From Promerops cafer (taxonomy: Eukaryota; Chordata; Aves; Passeriformes; Nectariniidae): DNA of 64,000 bases. Below the pieces are notes generated by a model. It was not told the origin of the DNA. It made no database searches and saw only the letters and a list, made by a program, of their open reading frames with translations. Below are positions 51,601-64,000 of the stretch, piece after piece (the stretch's first letter is position 1; every line of letters starts with the position of its first letter). A program made the position numbers and the translations under genes. Location of the stretch: assembly GCA_013398275.1 (NCBI GenBank), contig VZSE01015292.1:1012584-1076583 (forward strand), given 5' to 3'.

Positions 51601-54600
51601 GGGGAACAGGGGCACAAGGGTTAGAGGGGCAGAATGCCTCCAAGCCATCCGCCTGCCTTTGTCTTTAAAGAGAATGTCTGTCAGCTGCAGTGTCTTGGAC
51701 AATTCATTATGAAACTTTGGCCGTAAGCTCTGCTAAAATGAGAGCATTGCACTCATTGATCTGCAGGTACGAAGGGAGGAGCACAAACTTTTCTAATATA
51801 GATGTTATTTCTGTGCTCCCTGCCCCACCCCTAAGGAGAGTGGGAAGGCTCTGTATTTCGTGGCACATGGAATTGCTGTTCCTACAGATGTGTTCTTCCA
51901 TGTACTCCTGACAGGATCTGCTCAGGCAGATCTTGTGAACAGAAAATTCCAAATTTTGTTATAATGGTATTTAAAATATATTTATAAACATGTTAGAGTT
52001 ATGCTTTAAGGCCCAATAATCTGTTTCAGGGGTCCTCATTTGATACCAAATGCAGTTTTCCAACATGAGCACAGGACAAAGGGCACAGAAGGATCACCTG
52101 TTACTTCTGTCTGCCAGAAAAAACAGATTATTTTCCCACACATGCCTACTCCAGGATGCATTTCAGCTTTAATGACAGAAGCTCATTCTCAAATAAAAAA
52201 TTACTTTTTTATACACTCATTCTTCTAAGTTCTTTGGCAAAAAAAATTGTTGATTGGCAAAGCCGTCACTTTTACAACACTCTGATGAATGTCTTAGGTA
52301 TATGTTAAAATTATCCAAACCAATCCTGTATAATTCTAGCATAGCGATTTTATAAACAAATTTTTAATAACTTTAATTTTATAAAACTTTGAATTAATTT
52401 TTTACTCCATGGGAGCTACTTCTTTAAAATAGTATGAAATGAGGATCTGGTCCTGCAGGGCACTTAATCAGATATTTAATTTTTGTACACTGGGTTGTAA
52501 CAAAGAGCTGCTCTCAGTCTGTAAATGCCCCATTAAATCATATTTAGGAAAAAAAGTAAGAATATATGAGCAGGAACAAGTGTGTCCTCCAAGGATTTCA
52601 ATACTCTAATGGATTTATGTGCTTGGCTTGGCTGTGCAAGGTCACCTCATCACTGAATTCCATTTTAAATATAGGCCTCCAATGGTACCTTTTATTTAAA
52701 GATCTTGCAATAGCTGTACCTGTTCAGACAGCTTGGCTGAGGTGAGGTAGTTGTGCTGATCAATTCATGCCCAAAATTTATCTTTTCTTCTTGGCAAATG
52801 AACTCAGCTTCCTCAAGGTAACTTGCAGACAAGGGACAAGGTCAGGTGGTGCCTTCTCAACAAGCAGACAGAGGCAAGATTTCCCAGGGTCAGCTCTGAT
52901 TGTTTGCTGCGCCGCTTTTATTCCTGCAAGCCGCGAGGCAGAGGGCTGGGTTTGAGCCTTCCTCGTTCTGAGGAAGCAGTTTGGGTTTGGGGACTTTCCC
53001 CACCACTGTTATTATCCAGCTCTGGCACCTTTCCTTGCCTTAGTGAGCAAATAGCCCGTGAAGGAAACGTGGGAATGAGCAGGGCACTTCCTGGGAATGC
53101 CTTGGTCCCACCTCACTCAGAGCAAGAACTTTGCTTTGTAACCACCTGAGGAGGTGCCTCGCTCCCAAGGGAGAGTTTCCCACTTTGGGGCAGCTCAGAG
53201 AACAAGAACCCACTCTGTTAAGTTTGGGATTTAGGGGTTTTAAGAGCTAAAGTTATAAGTTTTATTTCTGCACCGCTTTACATCATCTTCTGTCAGGCAC
53301 TAAATGACACCACCAAGGTGGGAAGCTCCTGGTGTTCCTGGGTGTCTCATCTTTCGTGTGCTCAGTTGGTATTGCTCCCAGAATGTAACACTTACATGTC
53401 CACTCCCACACATGCACAAAAATAAAATGGAATGTCTAAAGCAGTAGAACAAATGTAACTGGAGTCTTGGTATTTAAATTCATCTTTCTAAGTTTTTCTT
53501 CCATATAAAAATTAAGGTAGTTATTTGAAGAAATTCAGTTTTCAAAGAGGAAAATGCCATAGTTTGTTATACAGACAAATAGAATCTTCTGCTTTTATCT
53601 TGGTTTAGGTAGACCAACAGAGTTATCTGAGTTCAACGGGAAAAAAGGGTGAGAGGATTTTGATCTTTGGGAGCAAGCTAACATTAAAAATGCTGTAACA
53701 TGACAGCTGATGCATAGACTGATTTCCCTTTTCCCCAGTTAGGAGCTTTCCACTGCCAATCCCCCAGTAATGACAGAAATGCAACAGTGCCATCTCTAGG
53801 ACAGACTCACTCCCCTTCCCTGTGGGATCTGTGCAGAAGTTCAGGAACAGGTGATGAGGATGGGTGGGATTCACCCTTGGATGTTACAGAAAACTGAGAT
53901 GATTGCAACACAAAAGCCCCATCTGCTCGGGGGTTTTAGCCCTTGTTCTGAAGTCTGATCCAAGTGCCCGAGGCTCACCAAAGCTCATCTTCCCAGCCCT
54001 CTGGGAGCCCTTTGCCCTCCCTGGGGGTTTCAGTCTGGAAGAGCAGAGCTGCAGCTTTCAGAGCAAATCCTTCCGAGGGTTTCAGGATGCAGCCATGGAT
54101 GACAGTGAGAGCAAAGCCCAGGCTTATTTTTCACATTCCAATACTTGTAAACCACCAGAACTACTGTTGGACTGACATGACTGTACATCCTTCCCATCCC
54201 AGTTTTAGTTTCATTAGGTTTTCCACACCATCATTTTCTTTTTTCAATTAGGAAAGCAAAATATTTGCATTACAACACCAAAGTATTTGATCAGTTCTGC
54301 TAGAATATTTTAAGTTCATTTTCTTCTAGTGTGTTTTTAATTTTACTTACTATTGGTAAAATGTCATTTAAAATATCTTTTGTTAAGAAGACAAAATTCT
54401 GAATTATGTGATGATAATTTTTATTAAATGCATTTGTAAATATAACCTGGGACTTGATATATGAAACAAACTTTTTTAAAGAAAAAATAACCCATAATTA
54501 CATTAATTCAGTAAATACAAATATCTGCACTAACTTGGTTAGGTTTGAATTTTCAGTTTTCTACGGTGTGCACTATATTTCAGACTTCTGGTACAGATTT

Positions 54601-56720
54601 GGGAAAGTTTGACATTAATTATCAATGTATATCTTCAAGTATACTCTCAAAATGCCCTGCCATGTTCTTTATTTAAGAATGGTGTGGATTTCTGCTCTAG
54701 GCACTCCTCAATTCAAAAGGTTGATTTGCTTGAAAATGCAAATGCATACAAAAAAGAGAATTTGTACCTAGGAAATGTTTTCTGCAGAGCAGGTGGATGA
54801 TGATCCGAATAACCTCTCATTTAACGCTTTTGGGAAGAAACAAACTTTGAGGGAATTCTCTTTGAGGAAGATCATTTCTTACCTGACTCTGTGGCTGAAG
54901 AAGTTGCTCCTGGCAGCTCTGCAGAGTGTGTGCCCAATGAAATCCTGGAATTCCTCTTTCATTCCCTGCTCTAAGCCACATCCAAGAACAATATGTATTC
55001 CTTACTATGCCTCATCTTCTTGGTTTTATTTCCAGAAAGGTCATGAGAGAAAGGTTAATGGAAGGAGTGTTGTCTCAGAGACCCTACAGAGAGTATAGAG
55101 TGAGGCAACAGGGTGAGACCAAAGAACTGTTTCATAGCTTCTTTAAAGCTGCAAAATGTCTTAAGAAACAATGAACTGTAAATGTTATATGAGGCATCTT
55201 CTATAGTCTTAATGTATACAAAATGTGTTTCTGGACCACTCCCATTTTCCTTTCAAATCATGCCAAAGCAACATTTGCTGCCTCTGCTCTTTACAAAAAA
55301 TTCTGTTAATTTGTTTGAGGAGTAAAAGTTTTTTCTTAATTGAGTAAGTTTTTTATATAATACTTGGAAAATTTCATGGCCAAACACCTATTTGAAAGCA
55401 AATACTACCATAGTTTATCTGCCTTCATTTTAAAAACTTTCTGTTTTTAAAAAGAAATTGTCTTAGTCATTTCAGCTCATCAGTCCATCATAATCATTCC
55501 CCAGTTAAACAAGGACTATGGAATATTCTTACAGCCTTTCCTTGGAAATAAGAAGAGAAGGAATTGTTTATGCTTCACCTGAATTTTTCCTGCCCTTTTC
55601 CTTTAGAAAATGACAGCATATTGTTTTATCTTCAAAAGTTTCTATTTCTCCTCCCTCCTTTATCAACACTCCCTTCAGTGAAAGTATTTTTGTTTTATCC
55701 CATCAGTTGAGCCAAAGACTACTTCAATCTTCATTTACTCTTTCATTATGAACCTTGGGGTTACACTCCCTTCTCTTTTCTTTTTTTTTTTTTCTTTTTT
55801 TTCCCCCATAAAATCCAAAGGGAATACATTTTGTTCCTGTCACTACCAATACCAGGTTGTTGGATCAGAGAGCTGAAGCCCTGTATTAACTTATCTCTTG
55901 TTTAAAAACACCATAAATGAAAGAAAAGGCAGGAAAAGTGCAGTCTTTAATCTTGGATCTTCTACCTGATCTTAAGGAGGTAGGGAAAGATAATTCAGTA
56001 TTATTTTGCTGTAGGGAGTTCTGGTTTCTGGTATGGTGACTTATGACCACAGCTCTGTGTGACAGAGTTGAAGTACCCAGAAAGATCCTGTCCTGTGCCT
56101 TCAGCCAGACCTTGATACAGGTCCAGTAGTTTATTGTGGATCTGGAGAACTTGGAGGACTTCAGGCATTAGGAAAACACAGTGCTGATTTCCTCTGCCTG
56201 AAGGATTACACCAATATCTTCTGCCAGTAACAGATTAAAGCGCTGGGAATACAGATGTGCCGTAACGAGCTCAATAAAACAGAATTATTCTATGCTGCGT
56301 TAATATATTAGAATCACTCCTAACTACCATTCTAGTGTTACTCAGGCTATGCGCTGACAAGGCTTGTCCACAAAATGGATGAGTTAATTGTTCTTCTAAT
56401 TGTTTTATTTCTGAACTGGAGTTCCTTCCAGACTCCACCATGACATTGCTTACAGCCCCATGCTGACCGATGCGTGTCTTTGGCAGCTTCGTGGTTGATC
56501 TCTGTCTGTAATCTCATATCCTGCCAAGCTGACAGTTCTGCTTCTACTGTGACACTCTGTCCATTTATTTAAAATGTTTCTGCACAACATCTGTGCTCGT
56601 TTTTTCCTTCATCTTTTACTCCAAACCAAGTGCTCGTTTGTCACTTGGTTACGTGCCGTGTTTTCATATGCATCACAATGATTAGTGGTGCATGCAGAGG
56701 CAGGAGCAGTCAAGTTGTAC
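45642..56720. other. Non-coding stretch, no gene recognised
   Basis: About 11 kb. A strongly AT-rich part (about 48050-48620) has no repeats that I recognise. A CpG-bearing patch lies near 52905-52970. The longest frame is 174 codons (- strand, 49707-50231), overlapped by two open + frames, with no domain. A C/T-rich tract sits at 55769-55807. No RNA gene was recognised. Confidence 0.65.
55769..55807. repeat. Polypyrimidine tract
   Basis: A C/T-only run dominated by T, with T13 and later T-rich segments, ending in CCCCC. Likely length-variable. Confidence 0.8.
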
Positions 56721-56815
56721 CTGCAGGAAACATTTGTCCACGTCATTGATGGTAAAATGCTGTTTGGACAGCTCTCCAAATATATTTGTGCTTAATTGCC
56801 TTGAGAATTCTATTT
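56721..56815 (-). CDS. Weak candidate internal exon, unknown protein
   Basis: On the - strand, 95 bases between an AG (GACGGCAG, ending at 56816) and a strong donor-like CTGCAG/GTACAA (56721/56720) are open in one frame. They encode a soluble-looking segment with GELSKQHFTINDVDKCFLQ. The residue pattern looks like a real protein segment, but I cannot place it in a family. The polypyrimidine tract before the AG is poor. It sits within a longer 130-codon open frame (56682-57074). If real, it would be entered in phase 1 and left in phase 0. Confidence 0.15.
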
Positions 56816-59529
56816 CTGCCGTCAGTTGGCACCGGAGGAGCTGCTCAGGGTGTGGAGTCAGCAGAGACTGCGGGTGGGGAGCTGATGGAATGAGGGGTCC
56901 TGTGCTGAGGGGCTCGGGCTGTGAGCTCTGCACACACCTGGAGCCCACTGAGCTGCCAGCTCTGCCCTCCTGGACTCTGTGTGACACCACAGCAGAATGA
57001 GCTCCCTTGCCTTCCCTGGAGACACAGGTTTCACAAGGATTTGGGGACAGGATGGTGCAGGTCCTTTCTGGCACTGTTGCAATGACTGGACAAATGAACT
57101 ATGATTTTTAAATACTTTGGTCATCCACATATTCTTGAACCTCAGGAAAAGCAGTCAGCGACTGTGACATATTTGTATACCATCTGTGGGCTGATCCTTT
57201 TAAAATCTCTATTTTCATTATCTCCCTCTTCTCCAGGGCTTCCAGGTTTTGGTTTGAAGGACAGTGTACCAATTTAAGCACCTAAACAGTGTCATGTGAC
57301 AGGTAATTAAAAATTAGCTATAAATGTGAAGTAGAACAGAGAGGAAACTTGGTGAACTGTGTTCCAATCTCTTTGTGACACCTGGGTGATATTTACAGTA
57401 TTATATTTGCAAATCTGTGTAGTGCTTATCACCCTGCTGTGTCCACTCAGCCTCTTCTACACAGGAGTTTATAGGTTTTTAGTGTATAAAATATTTCTTC
57501 AATATCAGGATGTTCTGCTGACATAATGCTGATACTTTCAGGTGAAATACTCATATTCTGTTAGTAATTTGAAAGTACAAAGGAAATACATCTAAAGCAA
57601 TGCAAATAAAGCTATACCAGTGCATTCTGCTGACATAGATGAATGCAAAACTCAATTTCTTACTCCTTGTCTTGCATGCAGCACACCCTACATTGGATTC
57701 CACTATAATATTTCATGTTGTCAAGTTCTCCTAAGGTCTTGCAGGCCCTTCAAAAAGGAGAGGGAAACTGTACTTGCATTTATATTTTACATGTAGAATA
57801 TGCCTTCAAAACCTCTTCGGTTTAATTTTACCATTTCAGTACACGTAAGAGACGTCATCCATGAAGGGTATTACGTGTCTTTCAAAAGTATGAAGGACCC
57901 ATAACTCAAAAGACCCTCAGGTATAAATGAATTATGAAGGACTTTCTCATGAGTGAAAGAAATGTAATCACTCTTCAGGGATGAGATATTTTATTAACTC
58001 CACAGATATCCATTTTAGTCTCTTTAAAAAACATCAAAAATCACATCTATTTAAATCCCAGTGTGTGTCCTGAGGGGAAAAGGTGAAAAGATATGTTAGA
58101 GTCATCGAAATATCTCTTGGTCCCTTTATTTAATTTCCACTTTCCTGAACACCATGATGGAAAGAGTGGATTAACTGTGCTTCTCTACTGAACTGCTAAA
58201 AGCCTGGGTTGGGCCACTGAGTGACACAGAAAAGAGGAGCTGTGTTTTAAAAATAGTTCTCTGCATCTTGTACCAGTCATGAAAATGTAAGGCAGGTATT
58301 GGGCTACTTTCTGAGATGGAGTAGAAATTAGCTATTAGTTGGTCTAGATAAATCTAGAAGTACTGATAAATTTACAATTAATTTGGTTTTATCTTGGCTT
58401 GATTGTCATTTTGTTTGTTACAATAAAGGAGGGCAGTCAACTACCTGTAGACCCAAAAAGATCCCTGACCTCACTGCACTGAAGAGTTTAAATGATAATT
58501 TTAAATGTCATTCTACAGACAGGGAGTGTAAAGAACATTTGATTGATGGGTGGTGTATTGGTGTCAGAGTCAGAAATAGATCTTGGGTCTCATGTATCTT
58601 CATCCAGGACATCACCCACCAGGCTACACTTTTAGACCTTAAAACTGAACTTGATCCTTGCACATATTAAGAATTTTACATAATGTAGAACATGTTCCCA
58701 CTTCGACATTAGAAGAATTTGCCTTTGCTCAGTAGTGGTTGGAACTGATCTTTAACCAAAAAATAACCCAGAGAAACAAATGTTTTTAAAAAATTGAATG
58801 TGCAAACAAGTGATTTATGAAGGCCATGAGTTTCGTAATCAGTGTCTCAGGAAAGACCTTAAGATCCTAAGGAGCTCTGCTGTTGCACAGTACATAATAA
58901 ATCCCAAAGTGTTCTGCAGTCTGGGGAATCAGGCCCTTAAAAGTGCACCCACAAGCTGGGAGTAGTTTACCAGCACTAAATAATTTAATCTACACTGTGA
59001 GGTGACATCTCCTTCAGGAGTGTTACCAGTCCTGTGGAAAAAATTCATCCCACTCCGTTTTATCCAGCACTTTGTACCTCAGCACAAAATAACACAGAGG
59101 GAGTGTAAACCTCTCAGGCAACTGATCTACAGCTGATTTGTAGTAAAAACAAGAGCACAGCAGAGCAATGAAATCTCTGTCAGCTTTTGAGGCGTCCATC
59201 CTCCGTCACACCCCATGTCCACACTGGGCAGTGCTCACACGTGCTCCTCCTGCCTGGCAGCCAGCTTGTGTTCAGTGAGGGGTCACCAGATTCCCAGAAA
59301 AGGCATGAAGCATCTCTAAATCATCTCTTTATTCTCAGTCTGGCTATGACTGTGTAGCAGACATGATTTATGACATTTTGTACAATCTGTGCGGATTAGG
59401 AAGAGGAATCTTCATAATTATATAGGCTTGCTGTTATTTAAATATTTACCAACATTAAACACCAAAGGGGCTGTGCAAATGATCCGGGGGATTCATATTG
59501 TTCTAAGCTAATATCCGTCGTACAATATT

Positions 59530-59546
59530 ATGCAAATTGTGTAAAC
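59530..59546 (+). promoter_or_regulatory. POU octamer next to a forkhead-like site
   Basis: A perfect octamer ATGCAAAT (59530-59537) is followed four bases later by GTAAAC, a forkhead-type core. The surrounding AT-rich DNA keeps several CpGs (near 59485, 59515-59520 and 59553), which suggests constraint. Binding is inference from the motif alone. Confidence 0.3.
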
Positions 59547-62500
59547 TTTATTCGGTTGCCTCTGCTCTGAGCAGTGTATCCCAAGGCAGCTATTCACTAA
59601 CTTGAAACAGATAAAGTTTTAATAATAAATAGTGATGATGAATAAGTTAGAAAGTTTGTGCAATGCTAATGTAGTTGTTGGCCCCAGGGTAGTTTATTAG
59701 ATAAACAAGTAACATTTTATAAGTTGCCTGCACGTAAGTGGCTTTTGTTTTCCAGGAAATGTTTGTATGATAAATTATTTCAAAACATGAGGTGTTAACG
59801 AACAAATTGTATTCACTTTCAATTTGCCACCACTTTCCTGAGACGTGATTTAAACACCAAAATTTTACTTTATCAAAATTACAGTAACTTGAGAAATTAA
59901 ACTTTGCTATGGGATGAGGGAGAAATGCTGTATTCCTACACCAAGGGATAGAGCTGCAGCTCTTTCCATTAGTATTCAGGGCATTTCCGGGACTTAGGCT
60001 CTTACAGACAGTAAAAACCAGATATAATAGTCCAAGTATATAGGAGTCCCAGTATGCCCATGTTATACTTCTGGCCACTTGACTGTATGGACCTGTGGTA
60101 GATCAGCTGAAAGCATTTATATGATTGGGAAAGAAATCCTGCTAAACCAAAAGGGAATGAAGCTTGAACAGGTTTATTTAACCAGCACACTGCAGTGAAA
60201 AACCAGCCAAATCTATTAATGACTCCTACTCCATGCAGTGCAGCCCTGACCCACACAGGGCTGTCTTTTCCTAAAGTACATTTGGAGCATCTGCATTGTA
60301 GTTATGTTCAAAATCCCCCTGATGATACATCAGCTCTTAATAAACTCAAATCACCATAATTTGGATCTTTGCTGATTTTTTTTTTTTTTTAACGTAAATA
60401 ACAAAACCATTTGATATTCTTGCAGGGAAAGAACAGATGGTGCACTGGTGAGAAGGATCTCTCTTTACATTTCCCTGGATTTTGCAGCACTGGGCTGTGG
60501 CCTGCCTGGTTATTGCTGCACTGCTGTGAGTCACTCACAGAAACATTCATGGCATGGGACATGGCTGCAAGATTTTGGGGAAAAGCCTGAGTTTCTCTCT
60601 GTTTGCTGTCTTACTTGACAGCATCAGTCACAAATCCCCTTCTTTTCTCCCATCCCATGGCTGGATGGATTCAGAATTGCTGCAGAATTGTCAGGAATAT
60701 AAAGCCTACAAAATAAATTAAACAACCAAATGGCTTGGCATAAGGTTTAATGGTTAGAACTTTTCACTACAGGAGACAAGTTTCCCATTTCTGCCTATTT
60801 CAGTTCCTTACCACTAGTTAAGAAAGGTCACTGGAGTGCTGGTGGGTTCAAATAACTGGGGGTATTTTTAAGAAATATGTAGCAGAAATCATGTTTCAAT
60901 TGTAAAGAAAATACTTCCAGACTCTTAGATGAGAAGTAACATTAAAAAGTCTTCTTTTGGCTGTACATCAGCACACCTGTGCTTAAATTCATTTCAGAAT
61001 GAAGTATAAAGATAGGCAAAAAATAAGGGAAAAACATGGATTAAGGTTTTAACACTCAGAAACTGTTTCAACTTCATAGAGTTTGGGTATTGTTTTTAGA
61101 ACAGTGAAAAGGACCGAGGAAAATTTAATGAGCTATCTGTTCTCTTTTCCCCCATATTAATTTGATCATCTGATATTTGTTGTATGGGATCCCACATGCA
61201 GCCTGAACTCCAAGATGGGAAAACTCTTCCCACACCCCTATTCTGCACTGAGGTGAAATCCCTGATCTTCAAATTTTTGTGGACTGAGAGAGTGAAGTTT
61301 GCCTTAGAATTTAGCTGTAAGATTTCTATGAAAGTAGGAGCAGAAATTGTTTTTTGAAATTTTATTCTTTTTTAAAAACCTACACAGATGAGGAACTTCC
61401 TGCAAGGTCTTCTAGAATATCACTTGAGTGCTTGTCAAGTGTCTTTCTTCTGTTTGAATTTTCCACATTAGTGGTTGTTGCTATGATACATCAAACCTGC
61501 TGGTAGCAACAGGATTCATTTCATGGGCAGGAGATCCCATGGCAAAGACTTATCAGAGCAGGAAATTAGAGAGATGCTGTTCCTGAAATCCATTAGCATA
61601 AGAATGCAGTTAAATATCATTTAAAATAATTTACCTTTAGAAGAAAATAGAAATATTTTAGATAAAAGTTTAGCAGAAAAACATCCAACTTGTTGTACTT
61701 TTAATGTTAGTTGTGGAAACCAACTTTCACTATATTTTTCCAGTAGATGAGCATTAAAAATTTCTTTTGAAAAGGTTATATATCCAAATTGTTTTAGTTC
61801 AGACCTTCTGGAAGCTGAGTGTCTTCTCTGATGAAAATAGAAACTAATTATGCACTTCCCCCTACATTCTTGCAACATTAGTCTGTGGTGGTAAAAGACG
61901 TATCACTTTCATTCATCCATCTTCCACATCCTCCCAAACACATTAAAATACTCAATTAAAGTCCTTTATTTCTAGAGTGAAAGGTCCATTAGTTTGCAAA
62001 TTTCTGCAGAACAGCTGAGCATACTTTTGTTTTGACATTTGAGAAAAAGATGTTCTTCAGGAGATAATGAACCAGATCCTCAACAGATATATGTCAAAAT
62101 AATAGTTTGGGATGAGCAGAAGAGAGAGAGAAGGGGTGACATGGCTTGGCCTTTAAAGTGGGGAAAACAGCACTTTTAGCAAAATTAAAATGGAATTTCA
62201 AAGTTAAACACACTGATTAATGAGTTTGCAGCAGAACCAGCAAAAGATTACTCAAGAGAGGGCCATCCATAACAACCTGAATCTCCACCTCAGAACCCCA
62301 GCATTTTACACAAGTCCTCACAAATTTTAAGATATGGTCCCAATGGTTGATTTCTGGTTTGTGATCTCAATCCTCCACAGTAACACAGTGTGTATTGGAT
62401 TTTTCCAGAATTGCTCTTCTAGGAAACACATTATTTGATCATGTCTAGCAAGGAGTTGACTCACCCCTGAGTCAAACCATAAATTTCATGGTTTCTGAAG

Positions 62501-63303
62501 GTTATAATTTCCCAAGAAATAACATAGTTATGTAAACATATGCAGCTTATATGGGCCATGCCATGACCAGTGTGCTTATAGACACAAGATGAAAGTAACA
62601 AGAAACTGCAGAGCTCTGTTTCACTGTAACAGTTAATTAATTCCACTTTCTTCCTGCAGATAACAAAGTTGTTTGGTTTGGGGTTTTTTTAATGTAAAAT
62701 ATTCCATTCTCTCTATGGTCTCAGTGGTAGGAGGTTATTCAGACAAATTCTCTGAGTCCTGGTTTGCAGGAGGCTGCTGAGCTGCACCAAGAGAAAAGGG
62801 AGTTTGCAATCTTCTTCAGAGGATTTACTCAGTACTCCAGATTTGGGATTAAAATTTGCATTGTTTCCACCAGTGAGGTGCACTCTTGGAACAGCTGATA
62901 AAAGATCAGTTAATGCTGTATTAGCTGGAGTATCTAAATTGAATAAATCCCTTACATAATTGCTCCCTTCTTTCAAACAAACGGAACGTGCACACCCCTC
63001 AGCACCCTGACACGAGCCTCAAGGCTCTGTTTTAACAGCTTGCCTGTAATTTGCATTTAGCAAGCATCAGCTACGACAGGTTTTCTATTTGGAAATACCA
63101 AAACTACACTGGATAAAAGATCCAAGCTAAGGTAGCACCTCTTACCAATGGCACTGCAATAAAATCTGTGTTGAGGCACTAACCTACAGCAGAAGCATTT
63201 AAAACCATTTTATCAGGTACAGATACTTAACTTTCTGGTCAATCCTTGTTTTCTGGGGTTTATACATGTAATGTAAAGGAATAGATCAGTGCATGAAACT
63301 GGT

Positions 63304-63335
63304 TTAAATTTATTTTACAATCTTAATAAATTTAA
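63304..63335. repeat. Inverted repeat, 11-bp arms, 10-nt loop
   Basis: TTAAATTTATT and AATAAATTTAA are perfect reverse complements around a 10-base spacer. The arms are A/T only, so the stem would be weak. Confidence 0.85.
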
Positions 63336-63519
63336 TTATCATAGCTGCTTTCCTAGAGTCCCTGCTGCAGAGGAAGAAATTCTGTAATTTTTTTACTAGG
63401 ATCTCTCTCAAAATACACTGGCCTTTCCAAACATGCCTTTAGACTCATAGAGGGAGAAATTCAAAAGGCAATGTTTTGTAAGAGAACCTGCTGAAGCTGT
63501 GTTTGGAAAGGTTGAAGAG

Positions 63520-63533
63520 AAAAAAAAAAAAAA
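63520..63533. repeat. A14 homopolymer
   Basis: Fourteen adenines followed by TTTTAAC. No retroposon body was recognised before it. Confidence 0.85.
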
Positions 63534-64000
63534 TTTTAACCTTACATAGGTTTCAGCATATACTGGATAAAATATTGGTCATCTATCTTTTATGAGAGTT
63601 TCATTACAGCTTCTTATCTACAAATGATTCTGTTTCTTAGAAAGCCCTTTTTTTCCCCCCTTTGGAAGGTACAGGTGCATTGTCCCTCCTCCCATATTCA
63701 TTCTTCTGCTCCTGTGGTTTGCATGGACACAGTGGTCTGGTACTTGCAGAGTGCTCTTGTGATAGCTCTGGAAAAGCCCAGAAGGGCCTGACAGTTGTGT
63801 TCCCCACCAACAGATCATCCATGAGCAGATTAAAATGAAAATTAGTCCATTACAAAATGATAATGCCATGGTGGAAACAACATCCTTTTGTGCACAATCA
63901 GCTTAGAGCTTGTGCCTGGTGTGGAAGCTGCAAGCCAGGGACAATCACTGCAGAAATCTGAGCTGAATATTAACCAAGCCCAACTGCTTCCTCCTGGGCT

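Larger units (their letters stand above)
56816..64000. other. Non-coding stretch, no gene recognised
   Basis: AT-rich. Contains a possible conserved element at about 59330-59600, T15 (60376-60390), A14 (63520-63533) and an inverted repeat at 63304-63335. Frames of 95 to 143 codons (58383-58670 +, 59647-60078 -) show no domain or splice support. Confidence 0.65.

Noticed and set aside
52744..52760. let-7-like seed TGAGGTAG
   Set aside because: The following bases partly resemble let-7, but no complementary arm is found within the next 80 bases, so no hairpin precursor.

Overview
The window looks like non-coding vertebrate nuclear DNA, most likely from a bird. It is about 40% GC by eye and CpG-poor, with no operon-like packing and no open reading frame that I can match to a known protein. 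The evidence for a bird (or other sauropsid) is three fragments of the CR1 LINE retrotransposon. One is a 3' end with the typical close (near 31975-32137, + strand). One is an older 3'-terminal fragment (near 20740-20880, + strand). One is a decayed reverse-transcriptase piece on the - strand (near 11165-11375). Low repeat density and the absence of SINEs also fit a bird. I cannot name the species or chromosome.

Layout. 1-27 kb is gene-desert or intron-like sequence with scattered A/T tracts, two CR1 relics, several perfect palindromes and a good CTCF-type motif at 9810-9822. 27610-27858 is a tandem array of a 28-bp unit, about nine copies. 28-43 kb is again unannotatable apart from one CR1 3' end, a 34-bp module present twice 1.6 kb apart, and small tandem duplications. 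43.4-45.7 kb is the best candidate for coding or transcribed sequence: two minus-strand open segments with splice-like borders that join in phase, near patches of retained CpG. 46-64 kb has one more weak minus-strand exon candidate (56721-56815) and a possible conserved regulatory element near 59.3-59.6 kb.

Most reading frames above 60 codons look like chance: they overlap on both strands, lack domain signatures, and their lengths are what this much AT-rich DNA gives by chance. No tRNA, rRNA, CRISPR or recognisable protein gene was found. I saw no clear evidence of a new biological system; the most useful leads are the in-phase exon pair, the 28-bp array that is open in three frames, and the duplicated 34-bp module.
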